Positions 37,363 to 47,622 of a stretch of DNA of 64,000 bases are shown one piece after another. The position numbers were made by a program, and so were the translations under genes. A model generated the notes under the pieces. That model worked only from the letters and a program-made list of their open reading frames with translations, was not told the origin of the DNA and ran no database searches. The first letter of the stretch is position 1. Every line of letters begins with the position of its first letter. Source of the stretch: DATARH01 sp963789255 (GTDB taxonomy: Bacteria > Pseudomonadota > Alphaproteobacteria > ATCC43930 > CGMCC-115725); NCBI GenBank assembly GCA_963789255.1, contig CAWBJW010000001.1, forward strand, positions 372,001 through 436,000, given 5' to 3'.

Positions 37363-37843
37363 ATGCCGGCAACCTCTTTTATCGTCAACGGCAGGCCCGT
37401 CAGCGTCAGCGCCGACGGCGATACCCCGCTGCTCGACGTCCTGCGCAACCATCTCGGCCTCGTCGGAACGAAATTCGGCTGCGGCCAGGAGCAATGCGGC
37501 TCGTGCATGGTGCTCATTGACGGCCAGCCGGAGAAATCCTGCGGCAAGGCGCTGTCGAGCGTCGCCGGCAAGACGGTCGTCACGATCGAGGGGCTGGGCA
37601 CGCGCGAGCAGCCGCACCCGCTGCAGCAGGCCTTTCTCGACGAGCAGGCCGGCCAGTGCGGCTATTGCCTCTCCGGCATCCTCGTGTCGGCGAAGGCATT
37701 GCTCGACCGCAACCCGGCGCCCTCGCGCCGCGAGATCGCGCTGGCGCTCGACGACAATATCTGCCGCTGCGGCAGCCACCCCCGCATCCTGCGCGCCATC
37801 GAACGCGCCGCCGCGGCAGATGCGCGAAGGAGCCTCGCGATGA
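37363..37843 (+). CDS. molybdenum hydroxylase small [2Fe-2S] subunit (IorA/XDH-S type), one frameshift as read
   Basis: About 159 residues from the ATG at 37363 behind GGGGGAG. Plant-type ferredoxin Cys set FGCGQEQCGSCMVLIDG...KSC, then the second cluster GQCGYCLSG and NICRCGSHPRI. It passes electrons from the molybdopterin subunit. As written it reads straight into the large subunit, but dropping one G at 37813 gives a proper ending (RQMREGASR, TGA) whose stop overlaps the large-subunit ATG (ATGA) just after an AAGGAG site. Two separate, coupled genes are therefore much more likely than a fusion. Confidence 0.85.
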
Positions 37844-39994
37844 GCGATACCGCGCTGCCGCCATTGCTGGCGCAGAACCCGCGCCTCGACCAGTGGGTCG
37901 GATTTCCCGAGCCCGGCGTCGTCAGGGTCGCGACCGGCCGGGTCGAGATCGGCCAGGGCGTCCTGACCGCGATGATCCAGATCGCCGCCGAGGAACTCGA
38001 AGTCAGGCCCGAACGCATCCTGCTGCAGACCGGCGACACCGAGCTGACCCCGAACGAGGGCTACACCGCGGGCAGCCAGTCGATCCAGTTCGGCGGCGTC
38101 GCGCTGCGCCTCGCCTGCGCCGAGGTCCGCGCGCTGTTTCTCGACCATGCCGCGGCGGCGTTCGGCTATGCGCGCGCCGACCTGGCGGTGCGCGACGGCG
38201 CGATCGTCCATCGCGGCACGGCGAGCGGCCATGATTACTGGTCGCTCGCCGGCGCGGTCGATCTGGCACGCCACGCCACCGGCCGGGCGCCGATCAAAAA
38301 AGCCGGCGAACACCGGGTCGTCGGCCGGAGCGCGCCGCGCGTCGACCTCGCCGCGAAGGTGTTCGGCGAGCCGGCGTTTGTCCACGACATGGCGATCGAC
38401 GGCATGGTCCATGCCCGCGTGGTGCGCCAGCCGCGCCGCGGCGCGACGATAGCGAGCGATCGACGAAGCGGCCATCCGCCGGGCGGCGAAGGCGCCGATC
38501 GAGATCCTCCGCGACGGCAATTTCCTCGCGATCCTCGGCGCCGACGAGACGACCGTCGAAGCCGCCGCCGCCGTCGCGCCCGGGCATGTCGTCTGGGACG
38601 GGGTCGATCCGATCAACCCGGCCCAGGAAGAGGCGCGCTGGCTGTTGCAGCAGCCGACGATCGACCGAGTCGCTCGGCGCCCCGCCGGCCGACCCGGCGC
38701 CGGCGGCGACACGGCGCGCGGCGACCTACACCCGGATGCACATCGCCCATGCCTCGATCGCGCCGTCCTGCGCGGTGGCCGTGTATCGCGACGGGCATCT
38801 CCAGGTGTGGACGCATTCGCAGGGCGTCTACCCGCTGCGCGCGGCGCTCGCCCGCACCCTGAAGCTCGACCCGGCGGCGATTTCGGTGCACCACGTCGCA
38901 GGGGCCGGGCTGCTACGGCCATAACGGCGCCGACGACGCGGCGGCCGATGCCGCGGTCATCGCGGTGCGCCGGCCGGGCACGCCCATCCGGGTGCGCTGG
39001 CGGCGCGAGGAGGAATTCGGCTTCGAGCCGGTCAGCCCGGCGATGGTGGTGACGGTGCAGGCCGCGCTCGACGCAGCCGGACGGCCCGCCGACTGGACCA
39101 CCGAAATCTGGAGCGGCCGGCACGGCAGCCGCCCGGGCGGCGGCGGCAACCTGTTGGCCGCCGAAGCCCTGCCCGACCCGCCGCCGCCGCCGCCCGCGAC
39201 CGAGCCGCCGGACCCGCCCGGCGCCGGCACCCGCAACGGCGAGCCGCTCTATGCTTTCCCGGCAAAGCGCATCGTCCACCACCTGATCCCCGAAACGCCG
39301 GTGCGGACTTCTTCGCTGCGCGGCCTCGGCGCGACGCTCAACGTCTTCGCGATCGAGAGTTTCATGGACGAACTGGCCCTGGAGGCGGGCGAGGACCCGG
39401 TGGCCTACCGGCTGTCGGTGCTGACCGATCCGCGCGCCCGCGCCGTTATCGAGAAGGTCGCCGAGATGAGCGGCTGGCCCTCACCTTCCGACCTCCCCGC
39501 AAGCGGGGGAGGGCAGGGTCGGGGCGGGCCGGCACGAGGCCGCGGCATCGGCTTCGCCCGCTACAAGAACCTCGCCGCCTATTGCGCGATCGTCGCCGAG
39601 GTCGAAGTCGAGGACGAGGTTCGCGTGACGCGCATCTGGTGCGCCGCCGATGCCGGCCTCGTCATCAACCCGGACGGCGCGACAAACCAGCTCGAAGGCG
39701 GCATCGTCCAGGCAATCAGCTGGGCCTTGAAGGAAGGGGTGCGGCTCGATTCCGCCGGGATCAGCTCGCGCGACTGGGAAACCTACCCGGTATTGCGCTT
39801 CAGCGAAGTCCCCGAGATCGCCTGCGAACTGGTCGGCGCGGTTTGCCGACAACCCGCCGCTCGGCGTCGGCGAAGCCGCCGGCGGCCCGACCGTCGCGGC
39901 GATCGGCAACGCCGTCGCCGACGCCCTCGGCGCCCGCCTCCGCGATCTGCCATTGACCCGCGAGCGGGTGATGGCGGCGCTGCTGAAAGCGTGA
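37840..39994 (+). CDS. xanthine dehydrogenase/isoquinoline oxidoreductase-type molybdopterin subunit, four frameshifts as read
   Basis: About 716 residues from the ATG at 37840. Visible pieces are NPRLDQWVGFPEPG, GRVEIGQGVLTAMIQIAAEEL, EGYTAGSQSIQFGG, HHVAGAGCYGHNGADD, FGFEPVSPAM and the C-terminal NPPLGVGEAAGGPTVAAI. Restoring them needs one base removed at about 38457, 38663, 38910 and 39840. Four breaks in one gene, all one-base insertions between conserved blocks, argue for sequencing error. The enzyme hydroxylates N-heterocycles or aldehydes with molybdenum cytosine or pterin cofactor. A short, degraded palindromic repeat (39480-39535) lies in frame at the GWPSP stretch. Confidence 0.82.
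39480..39535. repeat. degraded palindromic repeat inside the molybdopterin-subunit gene
   Basis: CCTCACCTTCCGACCTCCCCGC-AAGC-GGGGGAGGGC hairpin, in frame, adding PSDLPASGGGQGRGG between SGWP and RGIGFARYKN. Distant relative of the element at 6987-7118. Confidence 0.55.
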
Positions 39995-40194
39995 ACCGCA
40001 GGATCAAGACCCAATCGGTCAGGCATCGCGCGCGCTGGGCGCAAGAGACACCTCGCCGCCCCGTTGACGGCTTCGCGCCGATACCTACGAGATGGCTGCT
40101 TTGCGAAATCCGGCGATAATCGGCTTGCCGCTACCCGGCATCGCGGGCAACCGTCGGTCCACAGCAGGAGCCTCTTGTCAGACAGGAGAAAGAG

Positions 40195-40551
40195 ATGAAA
40201 TACCCCATGATTGGTATTGCGACGTGTTTGATGTTCATCTTCGGAGTCAGCGCGAATAGTGACACACTGTCAAAAATCTATGTTGGCGCTGCAAACGTTA
40301 CTGGTAGTGGCGGATCCTGCCCAAATGAGGCTTTGGAGTGGACTAAGAAACAGTGTGCTGGGAAACCCACATGCATCTTGAAAATAGACCCGAATGTCAT
40401 TTGTGGACACGACATCGCGCCGGGTGAAAGGAAAACATATTCCGCTCTTTTTGCTTGTGAAGGAAAAGAAGGAGCCGATGATTTAAAAGGAACCGGTAGT
40501 TTTTCGGTAAGTTGTCTCGGAGAATACGTTAAAATAGAAGTGGTCAAGTAA
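40195..40551 (+). CDS. small secreted Cys-containing protein, low GC
   Basis: 118 residues with a signal peptide (MKYPMIGIATCLMFIFGVSA). The mature part has about six cysteines in the order C-x12-C-x5-C-x8-C-x18-C-x19-C, with CAGKPTCILKIDP. This spacing recalls galactose-binding (SUEL-type) lectin-like domains found in bacteria, but the match is weak. Base composition is clearly lower in GC than its neighbours, suggesting transfer. Good AGGAGAAAGAG ribosome site. No function can be assigned. Confidence 0.6.
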   Translation: MKYPMIGIATCLMFIFGVSANSDTLSKIYVGAANVTGSGGSCPNEALEWTKKQCAGKPTCILKIDPNVICGHDIAPGERKTYSALFACEGKEGADDLKGTGSFSVSCLGEYVKIEVVK

Positions 40552-40771
40552 GCGACGACCGCACCCGGGAAATTCGGACGCTGTATCGAGTTAAGGTGAC
40601 AGTTTACCCAACGCGGTGGGCGAGCGGTGCTGACCAGCTGCAGGTTATCGGGCCGCGCGCGGCGTTCGTTATGCGGCGGCTCGAATGGCGCGGTCCGTCG
40701 GTGCACCTTGAATCCACGGAAAATCGGCTCAGATAAGTCGTTCTCCATTCGTTCTTAGGTGGGAGGACACT

Positions 40772-41034
40772 GTGGCCGACAAGGGTGATCGACCGGCGCC
40801 GGTAGGGCGCGACCGGCACGGGCGTTTTCTCAAGGGCGCCTCCGGCAATCCGGCCGGCCGGCCGCCCGGCATCATGAACGAGGCGACGCGCACCGCCGCG
40901 GTGCTGCCCTGCACAAGCTGCCGCTCGATCGCTCGCCGCACCCGCTCGGCGCGGACGTGGCCCGCGTCTGGCTGCGCCTATCGGCCGAACTCGACCGCTG
41001 CGCCCGGATCAACCAAGGCGCGCAATCGACCTGA
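40772..41034 (+). CDS. short DUF5681-type protein, frameshifted
   Basis: The start encodes GRDRHGRFLKGASGNPAGRPPG, the hallmark of DUF5681, a family common in phage-related and terminase-linked genes. After about residue 45 a missing base near 40903 shifts the frame. The alternative frame continues coherently as ALHKLPLDRSPHPLGADVARVWLRLSAELDRCARIN and ends at 41034. Whether this is a read error or a real remnant is uncertain. No phage genes are nearby. Confidence 0.5.
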
Positions 41035-41144
41035 TGTCGTCCAGAAAGATCAGGTCCGCCATCGGTGATAATTCAACCAATGGTTGGGCTCTTACCGGGC
41101 GTTGCCAATAAAAACCAGCAGGCGCAAGCTGGATCCTGTTGCCG

Positions 41145-41298
41145 TGCGTCCTTCGAGACGGCCGCGGAGCCTGTCCTCGGGCCGCGCGGAGCGCGGACCC
41201 GTGGGCGACCTCCTCAGGATGACGATAAGGATTTGATGTCGCAGACAAATCTACGTCATCCTGAGGAGCGCCCAAAGGGCGCGTCTCGAAGGACGCAC
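41145..41298. repeat. long inverted repeat, GCGTCCTTCGAGACG family
   Basis: Outer arms TGCGTCCTTCGAGACG and CGTCTCGAAGGACGCA, inner arms CCTCAGGATGACG and CGTCATCCTGAGGAG around an AT-richer loop. Ends about 30 bases before the hydantoinase start, so it lies in that gene's leader. Confidence 0.9.
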
Positions 41299-41327
41299 AT
41301 GGCGGATGCAGTGCGAAGGGGGCCATC

Positions 41328-42758
41328 ATGTTCGATCTGCTGATCAGCGGCGGCACCGCGGTGATGCCGGCCGCCACGGAATCGGCCGATATCGGCGTCG
41401 CGGGCGGAAAAATCGCCGCGATCGGGGCGCCGGGGAGCCTCGCGGCGATCGGCGCGGCGCGGGTCGTCGATGCGACGGGGCAAATCGTCATTCCCGGCGG
41501 CATCGATCCGCACATCCATTGTGGCATGCCGATCCTCGGCGGGCCGAGCAACGCCGATGTGTTCAGCGCCGGGCCCGATCAGGTGAGCCGCGCCGCGCTG
41601 CATGGCGGCACGACGACATTGCTCGATTTCGCGCTGTGCCTGCCGGAGGTGCCGTTGCGCCAGTCGATCGAGGCGCGAACGCGCGAATTTGCCGGCAACT
41701 GCTACTGCGATTACGGCTTCCACCTGATGCTGCGCGGCACGCAGACCCCGGCCTTGCTCGACGCGCTGCCCGAGGCGGTGCAGGCGGGCCATGCGACGGT
41801 GAAAATCTTCACCACCGACATCCGCCCGCTCAATCAGGGCCGCATGGTCAGGTTCGGCGACATCTGGGAGGTGCTGAAAATCATGGCGAAGGCCGGCGGC
41901 CTCGCCACGATCCATGCCGAAGACAACGACATCGTCATGCACATGTACGAGAAATTGATCCGCGAGGACCGCACCGGTTTCGAGAACCTGGCCGAGGTGC
42001 ACAACACCTTGAGCGAGGATCTGTCGTTCAACCGGGTGATCCGGCTCGCCGAGAACGTCGAGGGGGCGGCCTTGTACATGGTGCATGTCTCGGCCGCTTC
42101 CGGAGCCGCCGCGATCGCCGCGTCGCGCGCCCGCGGCTTTCCGATCTACGGCGAAACCCTGCACCAGTACCTGCTCTACAACGCCGAGGACTACAAGCGT
42201 CCGGGCGGGCAGATGTACCACACCTACCCCTCGCTCAAATTCGCCGAGGACCAGCAGGCATTGTGGGCGGCTACGAATCACGGCGCGATCCAGGCGATCG
42301 CCACCGACGAGGTGTGTTGCCCGCTCAAGGTCAAGTTGCAGGGCAGCCGCATCGACGACACGACCGGCGGCAATTCCGGGGTCGAGCCGCGCGTCGCGCT
42401 GATGTACACGCACATGGTGACAAAGCGCGGCTACAGCCTCGCCGATTTCGTCGGGCTGGTGTCGAGCAACGCGGCGAAGATCATGGGGCTCTACCCGAGG
42501 AAGGGCGCGCTGGCGATCGGCTCGGACGCCGATATCGTGCTGCTCGACGCCCGCAAGTCACGCGTCATCCGCAAGGAGGACCTGCACGAGACCGACTACA
42601 CGCCGTGGGAAGGCCACGAGGTGGCGGCCTGGCCCAGCATGACGATCCTGCGCGGCAAGGTCGCCGTCGATGCCGGCAATTTCCTTGCCATGCCCGATGA
42701 CGGCCATTTCCTGCCGCGCAAGATCCCCGATGCGGTCCGCGCCCGGCCGGCGGTGTGA
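41328..42758 (+). CDS. dihydropyrimidinase / D-hydantoinase
   Basis: 476 residues. Amidohydrolase superfamily: HxH in GGIDPHIHCG, carboxylated Lys in GHATVKIFTTDI, metal ligands IHAEDND and YMVHVSAAS, and Asp in IATDEVCCPLK. The length and motif order fit dihydropyrimidinases and hydantoinases, which open dihydropyrimidine or hydantoin rings. Adjacent genes do not encode carbamoylase or transport functions, so pathway context is thin. Starts 30 bases after a long inverted repeat. Gene intact; ATG behind GAAGGGGG. Confidence 0.9.
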   Translation: MFDLLISGGTAVMPAATESADIGVAGGKIAAIGAPGSLAAIGAARVVDATGQIVIPGGIDPHIHCGMPILGGPSNADVFSAGPDQVSRAALHGGTTTLLDFALCLPEVPLRQSIEARTREFAGNCYCDYGFHLMLRGTQTPALLDALPEAVQAGHATVKIFTTDIRPLNQGRMVRFGDIWEVLKIMAKAGGLATIHAEDNDIVMHMYEKLIREDRTGFENLAEVHNTLSEDLSFNRVIRLAENVEGAALYMVHVSAASGAAAIAASRARGFPIYGETLHQYLLYNAEDYKRPGGQMYHTYPSLKFAEDQQALWAATNHGAIQAIATDEVCCPLKVKLQGSRIDDTTGGNSGVEPRVALMYTHMVTKRGYSLADFVGLVSSNAAKIMGLYPRKGALAIGSDADIVLLDARKSRVIRKEDLHETDYTPWEGHEVAAWPSMTILRGKVAVDAGNFLAMPDDGHFLPRKIPDAVRARPAV

Positions 42759-42762
42759 GCGG

Positions 42763-43374
42763 TCAGATCCCGAGTTGGGTGCGGATCGCGGCCGAGCGGT
42801 CCCACAGATTGGGCAGCATCCGGTTGGCGTAGCCCGAGACGAACGGCTTCACTTCGCCGCTGTCCGCCACGAAGACATGGCGCGCGACGGCGCCGATATT
42901 GGCGCCGTAGGCGTGGATGCTGATCGACGGGCGGTCGGCAAGCGCGTTCTCGACCCGGTGGATGTCGCCGATCTGCGGCGACACCGCGGCGACCATGCCC
43001 GGCACGAGGCGCTCCTCGCCGGCGGGGGTCAGAGCGCCGGATGCGTCGGCGGCGTAGTTGCGCGAGATTTCGGCGCCGCGCAGCATGCCGATGAGACCCC
43101 AGACGGTGTGGTCGTGCACCGGGGTGCGCTGTCCCGGTCCCCACACGAAGCTGACCACCGAAAACCGCTCCAGCGGGTCGCAATAGAGGAGGTACTGGCG
43201 GTATTGCGCCGGGTCAGGCTCGGCGAATTCGGGCATCAGCCAGTCATCGGCCGCGACCAGATCGCGCAGCGAAGCCCCGCCATGCTCGCGGATCTCGCTC
43301 TCGCCGGCATCCGCATCGCACAGCCGTGTCAAATCGCCCAGGAAACGCCGGAACCGCTCCATCCCGTCCGCCAT
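42763..43374 (-). CDS. cysteine dioxygenase / thiol dioxygenase family protein
   Basis: 203 residues from the ATG at 43374 behind CCGGAGGACGGC; an upstream start lacks a site. Cupin iron site: PVHDHTVWGLIGMLRGAE (two His, and Glu at the usual place) and GDIHRVEN. These proteins oxidise cysteine or 3-mercaptopropionate to the sulphinate. The Cys-Tyr crosslink of mammalian enzymes cannot be judged. Convergent with the hydantoinase gene with 4 bases between. Confidence 0.82.
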   Translation of the reverse strand: MADGMERFRRFLGDLTRLCDADAGESEIREHGGASLRDLVAADDWLMPEFAEPDPAQYRQYLLYCDPLERFSVVSFVWGPGQRTPVHDHTVWGLIGMLRGAEISRNYAADASGALTPAGEERLVPGMVAAVSPQIGDIHRVENALADRPSISIHAYGANIGAVARHVFVADSGEVKPFVSGYANRMLPNLWDRSAAIRTQLGI

Positions 43375-43599
43375 GCCGTCCTCCGGCTGATCGCCACGGG
43401 CCGATAGTATCGCAATAGTCACGGCGAAGTAACGTCAAATACGCTCATTAAAATACGAACAACGCTGCGATAAACTCCATTTCATCACTTCGGTTACTGT
43501 AGATATGATAATTTTTCCGTACAAGGTGTGGAGAATTGGCATGAAAGCCTGCGCGCGCCTTGCGTCGGCGGATTATGATCGGACCGTGGAGGTCCGGGG

Positions 43600-43708
43600 A
43601 TGGAGCCGGCGCCGTTCGGACCGGCTGGGCGTTCGCGGAGTTCGCCCAGCGCACCGGCGACTTCGCCATCGCCGCGGTCGCCGCCCGGAGCGCCTGTTCC
43701 GCCTGATC
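43600..43708 (+). pseudogene. remnant of a CoxM/XDH FAD-binding subunit
   Basis: The plus strand encodes TGWAFAEFAQRTGDFAIAAVAA, the conserved end of the FAD domain of carbon monoxide dehydrogenase/xanthine dehydrogenase medium subunits, with no surrounding gene and a stop soon after. A short fragment in the 417-base gap 43375-43791; the rest of the gap is unrecognisable. Confidence 0.45.
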
Positions 43709-43791
43709 GAGAACGCGAAGGCGCCAGGCCGGTAGAAGCGGATCTCGGCCTGGCGGATCGCCCGTCCGGCAGCGTCCCGTTCAGCCTCTCA

Positions 43792-44013
43792 TCAGCAGGG
43801 GGTGCACCAGCAACGGTGGCCATAGGGGCCGCACACCCAGTGGGATCGCGGAGGGCAATGTGGTCCCGGCCCCCGGCACGCGGCGGGCACGACCGACGAG
43901 TTCGGCGCCGGCAAAACCAGTCTGCCCCCTGCCGCGGCCTGCGTCGGCGATGCGAAGGAGGTTGCAAATGCCAGGGCTGCGGTAATGGCGAAGGCGATCG
44001 TCAGGTGGCGCAT
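43792..44013 (-). CDS. small exported Cys-rich protein
   Basis: 73 residues from the ATG at 44013, six bases after GGGGAG; an ATG at 44019 is also possible. A signal peptide ends FASPTQAAA. The mature part ends CGPYGHRCWCTPC, with six cysteines in the last ~28 residues. I do not recognise a family. It is convergent with, and separate from, the CDO gene. Real coding is supported by the signal peptide and ribosome site only. Confidence 0.5.
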   Translation of the reverse strand: MRHLTIAFAITAALAFATSFASPTQAAAGGRLVLPAPNSSVVPAACRGPGPHCPPRSHWVCGPYGHRCWCTPC

Positions 44014-44117
44014 CCTCATCTCCCCGGAGTTACAGCATAGCCGCGCAATAGTTGCATTATCAGGCGCCAAATGCCAGTCCCAGGTTTGGCCCGCCCGGCG
44101 CCCGGCGCTCCGTCCCG

Positions 44118-45469
44118 TCAGGTGGCCGACTTCGTAAAAAACCGGTTCTCCGGCCGCGGCAATCCGAGATTCTCCCGCAACGTCCGGCCTTCGTATTCGC
44201 GGCGGAAGAGGCCGCGCCGCTGCAGTTCCGGGACGACGCGGTCGACAAAATCGTCGAGGCCGCCCGGCACGTAGGGGAACATGATATTGAACCCGTCGCA
44301 GGCCTTGCTGTCGAGCCACTCCTCCATCTGGTCGGCGATCATCACCGGCGTGCCGACCAGCGACAGCCCGCCATAGCTGCCGGCGATCCGGGCCAGCTGG
44401 CGCACCGTCAGGTTGTCGCGGCGGGCGCGGTCGATGACCCGCTGCCTTCCGCTCTTCGAGGCATTGCTTTCCGGGATGTCGGGCAGCGGGCCATCGAGGT
44501 CGAACGCCAACGCGTCGTGGCCGAGGGCGATCGACAGCGCCGCGATGCCGCTGTCCGGATGCACCAGGTTGTCGAGCAAGGCCCGCTTGTCGCGCGCTTC
44601 GGCGGCGCTGTCGCCGACCACGACAAGCGCGCCGGGCATGATCTTCATGTGGTCTGGCCGGCGCCCGAGCCTTTCCATGCGGCCCTTCACATCGGCGTAG
44701 AAGCGCTGGGCGTCGGCCAGATTGCCGCCGCTGGCGAAGATCACCTCGGCGGTCTCGGCGGCGAGCTGGCGGCCGGCCTCCGACGCGCCGGCCTGGACGA
44801 TGACCGGCCAGCCCTGGATCGGGCGGGCGATGTTCAAGGGGCCGCGCACCGACAGGAATTCGCCCCGGTGGTCGAGCACGTGCAGGCGCTCGGGATCGAA
44901 ATAGAGGCCCGCGTCAACATCGCGGATAAAGGCATCGTCGGCCAGCTGTCCCACAGGCCGGTGACGACATCGAAATATTCGCGCGCCCGGCGATAGCGCT
45001 CGTCATGCTCCATGTGCTCGGTCATGCCGAAATTGACCGCCGCGTCGGGGTTGGAGGTGGTGACCAGGTTCCACGCCGCGCGCCCGCCGCTGATGTGGTC
45101 GAGCGAGGCGAAGCGGCGCGCGACCGTGTAGGGCGGCTCGAAGGTGGTGGAGGCGGTCGCGATCAGACCGAGATGCTCGGTCACCATGGCGAGCGCCGGC
45201 AACAGCGTCAGCGGGTCGAACGAGGTCACCGTCGCGCTGCGCCGCAACGCCGCCATCGGCATGTTGAGCACGGCCAGATGATCGGCCATGAACCAGGCAT
45301 CGAAGCGGCCCTGCTCCAGTTTCCGGGCAAAGCGAATGAGGTGCTGCAGATTGAAGTTGGCGTCCGGGTAGGCGCCGGGATAGCGCCACCACGCCGTGTG
45401 GATGCCGACCGGGCGCATGAACGCGCCCAGTCTTAATTGACGTTGCCGCAATTGCCGCGAACCTGTCAT
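44118..45469 (-). CDS. NtaA/SnaA/DszA-type flavin-dependent monooxygenase (one frameshift as read)
   Basis: About 450 residues from the ATG at 45469. LLM-class oxidoreductase of the nitrilotriacetate monooxygenase group: FDAWFMADHLAVLN, VARRFASLDHISGGRAAWNLVTT, FDPERLHVLDHRGEFLSVRGPLNIARPIQGWPVIVQAG, and the C-terminal VPELQRRGLFRREYEGRTLRE. The frame changes near 44942: GLWDSW is followed in the other frame by ADDAFIRDVDAG. Adding one G restores it, so this is a one-base deletion, unlike most breaks in the window. Members use FMNH2 from a separate reductase; one is encoded at 47750. Confidence 0.85.
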
Positions 45470-45624
45470 CCCCGCCGCTCCCTGGCCGCCTGCGCGATCA
45501 TAGCCGTCTGCGCCGGCAAAGCGTGCATGCCAAGCAGGATTTCGCTTGCTGGGGCCAGGGTTGAGCCGCAAATCCGCCCCTCACCCCACCGGACGGCGCT
45601 CGTCAATCGCCGCCGTGCCGGCCG

Positions 45625-45981
45625 CTACCGGGCATTTGGCGAACCGCCCTCCATCCGGTAGTCGAGGGTTTCGGTGATGTTGCCGCCGACCCGAACCGAG
45701 GTGTTGGTGCCCGGGATCAGGAACGAGCGCGGAAAGCTGCCGCCGGGCCCGCTGCTGCCGGAAGCCGCCTTGGCCGGCGCGCCGCCGCCGGATCCGCCGA
45801 CGCCGGCGGAAGCCGCCTGCGCCTGCCTGATCTGCTTGAGCCGCTGCTGGAGGATCTCGTTATTGGTGCGCAGGTCCGACAATTCGTCGGCCTTCGCACG
45901 AGGCACGGCGGCCGGCAGCGCAACCACGGCGATCAACCCGCCGAGCGCCACCATCGTGGCGAAAGTCCGCTTATTGCTCAT
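45625..45981 (-). pseudogene. truncated DcaP-like outer-membrane porin (N-terminal part only)
   Basis: 118 residues: a signal peptide ending RAKADEL, a coiled-coil segment (NNEILQQRLKQIRQAQA), a Gly/Ser linker and GSFPRSFLIPGTNTSVRVGGNITETLDYRME. These are the standard first ~110 residues of DcaP-type trimeric porins, which normally run to about 400-450. A stop follows and no porin sequence continues in any nearby frame. Could still be expressed as a short protein, but the pore is missing. Confidence 0.6.
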
Positions 45982-46188
45982 CGCTCCCCTTCCCCTGTCA
46001 CCAGACAGGAAACCCGGGAAAAGCTGCCGCTCGTGCTTACACCGAGATCAGTCCGCAACTCAACATCGATCCACCGCAGGATCGCCGCCCGAGGCGGTCT
46101 TCACGGGGTACCAGGCTTCCGGGTTTATCGGCTAGGATCGACCTCGGACCGAGCCGGGCTCGGTGCCGGGATAGGGAGTGCGATCGTA

Positions 46189-47523
46189 ATGTCTGCGGCC
46201 CAGCGTCAGATGCATCTCGGCGTTTTCGTGCTCGGCACCGGCAACCATTCCGCCGGCTGGAGGTACGAGGGCGCCGCCGTCAGCAACAACCAGCTTGCGG
46301 TCATCCAGGAGATCGGCCGGATTGCCGAGCGCGGCCGGTTCGACCTGTTGTTCGTCTCCGACGGGCTGGTCATGGACCCGGGCGACCACCCGTCCTTCCT
46401 GTGCCGCTTCGAGCCGACGACCCTCATATCGGTGTTGAGCGCCGCGACAACCCATATCGGCCTCGGCGCGACGGTCTCGACCAGCTTCAACGAGCCGTAC
46501 AACGTTGCCCGCATCTTCGCCTCGATCGACCATATCAGCGGCGGCCGCGCCGCCTGGAACGTGGTGACCAGCTCGCAGCCCAGGTCCGCGCTCAATTTCA
46601 GCCGCGACAATCACATGGAGCACGAGCGGCGCTACGAGGTCGCCAACGAGTTCGTCGATGTCGTCCGGGGGTTGTGGGATTGCTGGGACGACGGTGCGAT
46701 CGTCGCCGACAAGGCGACCGGCCGGTATATCGATCCGGCAAAGGTGCGGCCGCTCGATCACCGGGGCCGGTTCTTCCAGGTCAAGGGCCCGATCAATATG
46801 GCGCGCTCTCCGCAGGGCCATCCGGTCATCATCCAGGCCGGCGGCTCGCCTTCCGGCCTCGATCTGGCGGCGCGCACCGCCGATGTCGTCTTTTCGGTGG
46901 TCCAGGAGCTGACCAGCGCCCAGGCGGCCTATGCCGATCTGAAAGGACGCCTCGCCAGATACGGGCGCGATCCCGACCAGCTTGCGGTCCTGCCTGGGGT
47001 CATGCCGATCATCGGCGAGAGCGATGCCGAGGCGAAGGACAAGCTGTCGCTGCTGCAGGGCTGGCTGACCCCGACCAACGCCGCGACGCTGGTCAGCGGC
47101 CGGATCGGCTATGACGTTTCCGGGTATCCGCTCGACGGGCCGGTGCCGGCGCCGCCGCCCGGCGGCAACAGCCAGACCTTCTCGCGCGTCTTGTTCGAGA
47201 CCGCGCGGCGCGACAACATGAGCTTGCGCGATCTCTACAATCTGACCGCTGCGGCGCGCGGCCACTGGGTCATCTGCGGCACGCCGGCGCGGATCGCCGA
47301 CACGCTGGAAGAATGGTTCGTCGAGGGCGCGGCCGACGGGTTCAACATCCTGCCGCCCTATTTCCCCGGCGCGTTTGCCGATTTTGTCGATCTCGTCGTG
47401 CCGGAATTGACGCGGCGCGGCCTGTTCCGGCGCGAGTATCGCGGGACGACGTTGCGCGACCATTTCGAGCTCGCCCGCGTGCCCGCACCGGCAGCACGCA
47501 GCGCGGCGATCGGCGCCGAATGA
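46189..47523 (+). CDS. NtaA/SnaA/DszA-type flavin-dependent monooxygenase
   Basis: 444 residues from the ATG at 46189 behind AGGGAG. Same subfamily as the gene at 44118: FDLLFVSDGLVMDPGD, VARIFASIDHISGGRAAWNVVTS, KVRPLDHRGRFFQVKGPINMARSPQGHPVIIQAGGSPSG broken by family gaps, and VPELTRRGLFRREYRGTTLRDHF at the end. Intact. The two paralogues face different ways around the truncated porin. They probably oxidise organosulphur or aminopolycarboxylate compounds using FMNH2 (inference). Confidence 0.9.
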   Translation: MSAAQRQMHLGVFVLGTGNHSAGWRYEGAAVSNNQLAVIQEIGRIAERGRFDLLFVSDGLVMDPGDHPSFLCRFEPTTLISVLSAATTHIGLGATVSTSFNEPYNVARIFASIDHISGGRAAWNVVTSSQPRSALNFSRDNHMEHERRYEVANEFVDVVRGLWDCWDDGAIVADKATGRYIDPAKVRPLDHRGRFFQVKGPINMARSPQGHPVIIQAGGSPSGLDLAARTADVVFSVVQELTSAQAAYADLKGRLARYGRDPDQLAVLPGVMPIIGESDAEAKDKLSLLQGWLTPTNAATLVSGRIGYDVSGYPLDGPVPAPPPGGNSQTFSRVLFETARRDNMSLRDLYNLTAAARGHWVICGTPARIADTLEEWFVEGAADGFNILPPYFPGAFADFVDLVVPELTRRGLFRREYRGTTLRDHFELARVPAPAARSAAIGAE

Positions 47524-47622
47524 TCGGCCGCGATGGCGCGCAGAAGGTGAAGCTCCAATTACGCTGTCAACCCGGCAAAAGAGGCTGCAACCAAATTGCC
47601 GAAGGCGCGGCATCAGCGCTTC

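Noticed and set aside
37363..39994. Single fused IorA-IorB-type protein
   Set aside because: One extra base explains the apparent fusion and restores a conventional ATGA overlap and ribosome site.
45625..45981. Complete small outer-membrane protein
   Set aside because: Matches only the first quarter of DcaP-type porins, including signal peptide, coiled coil and the PRSFLIPGT start of the barrel, and then stops.
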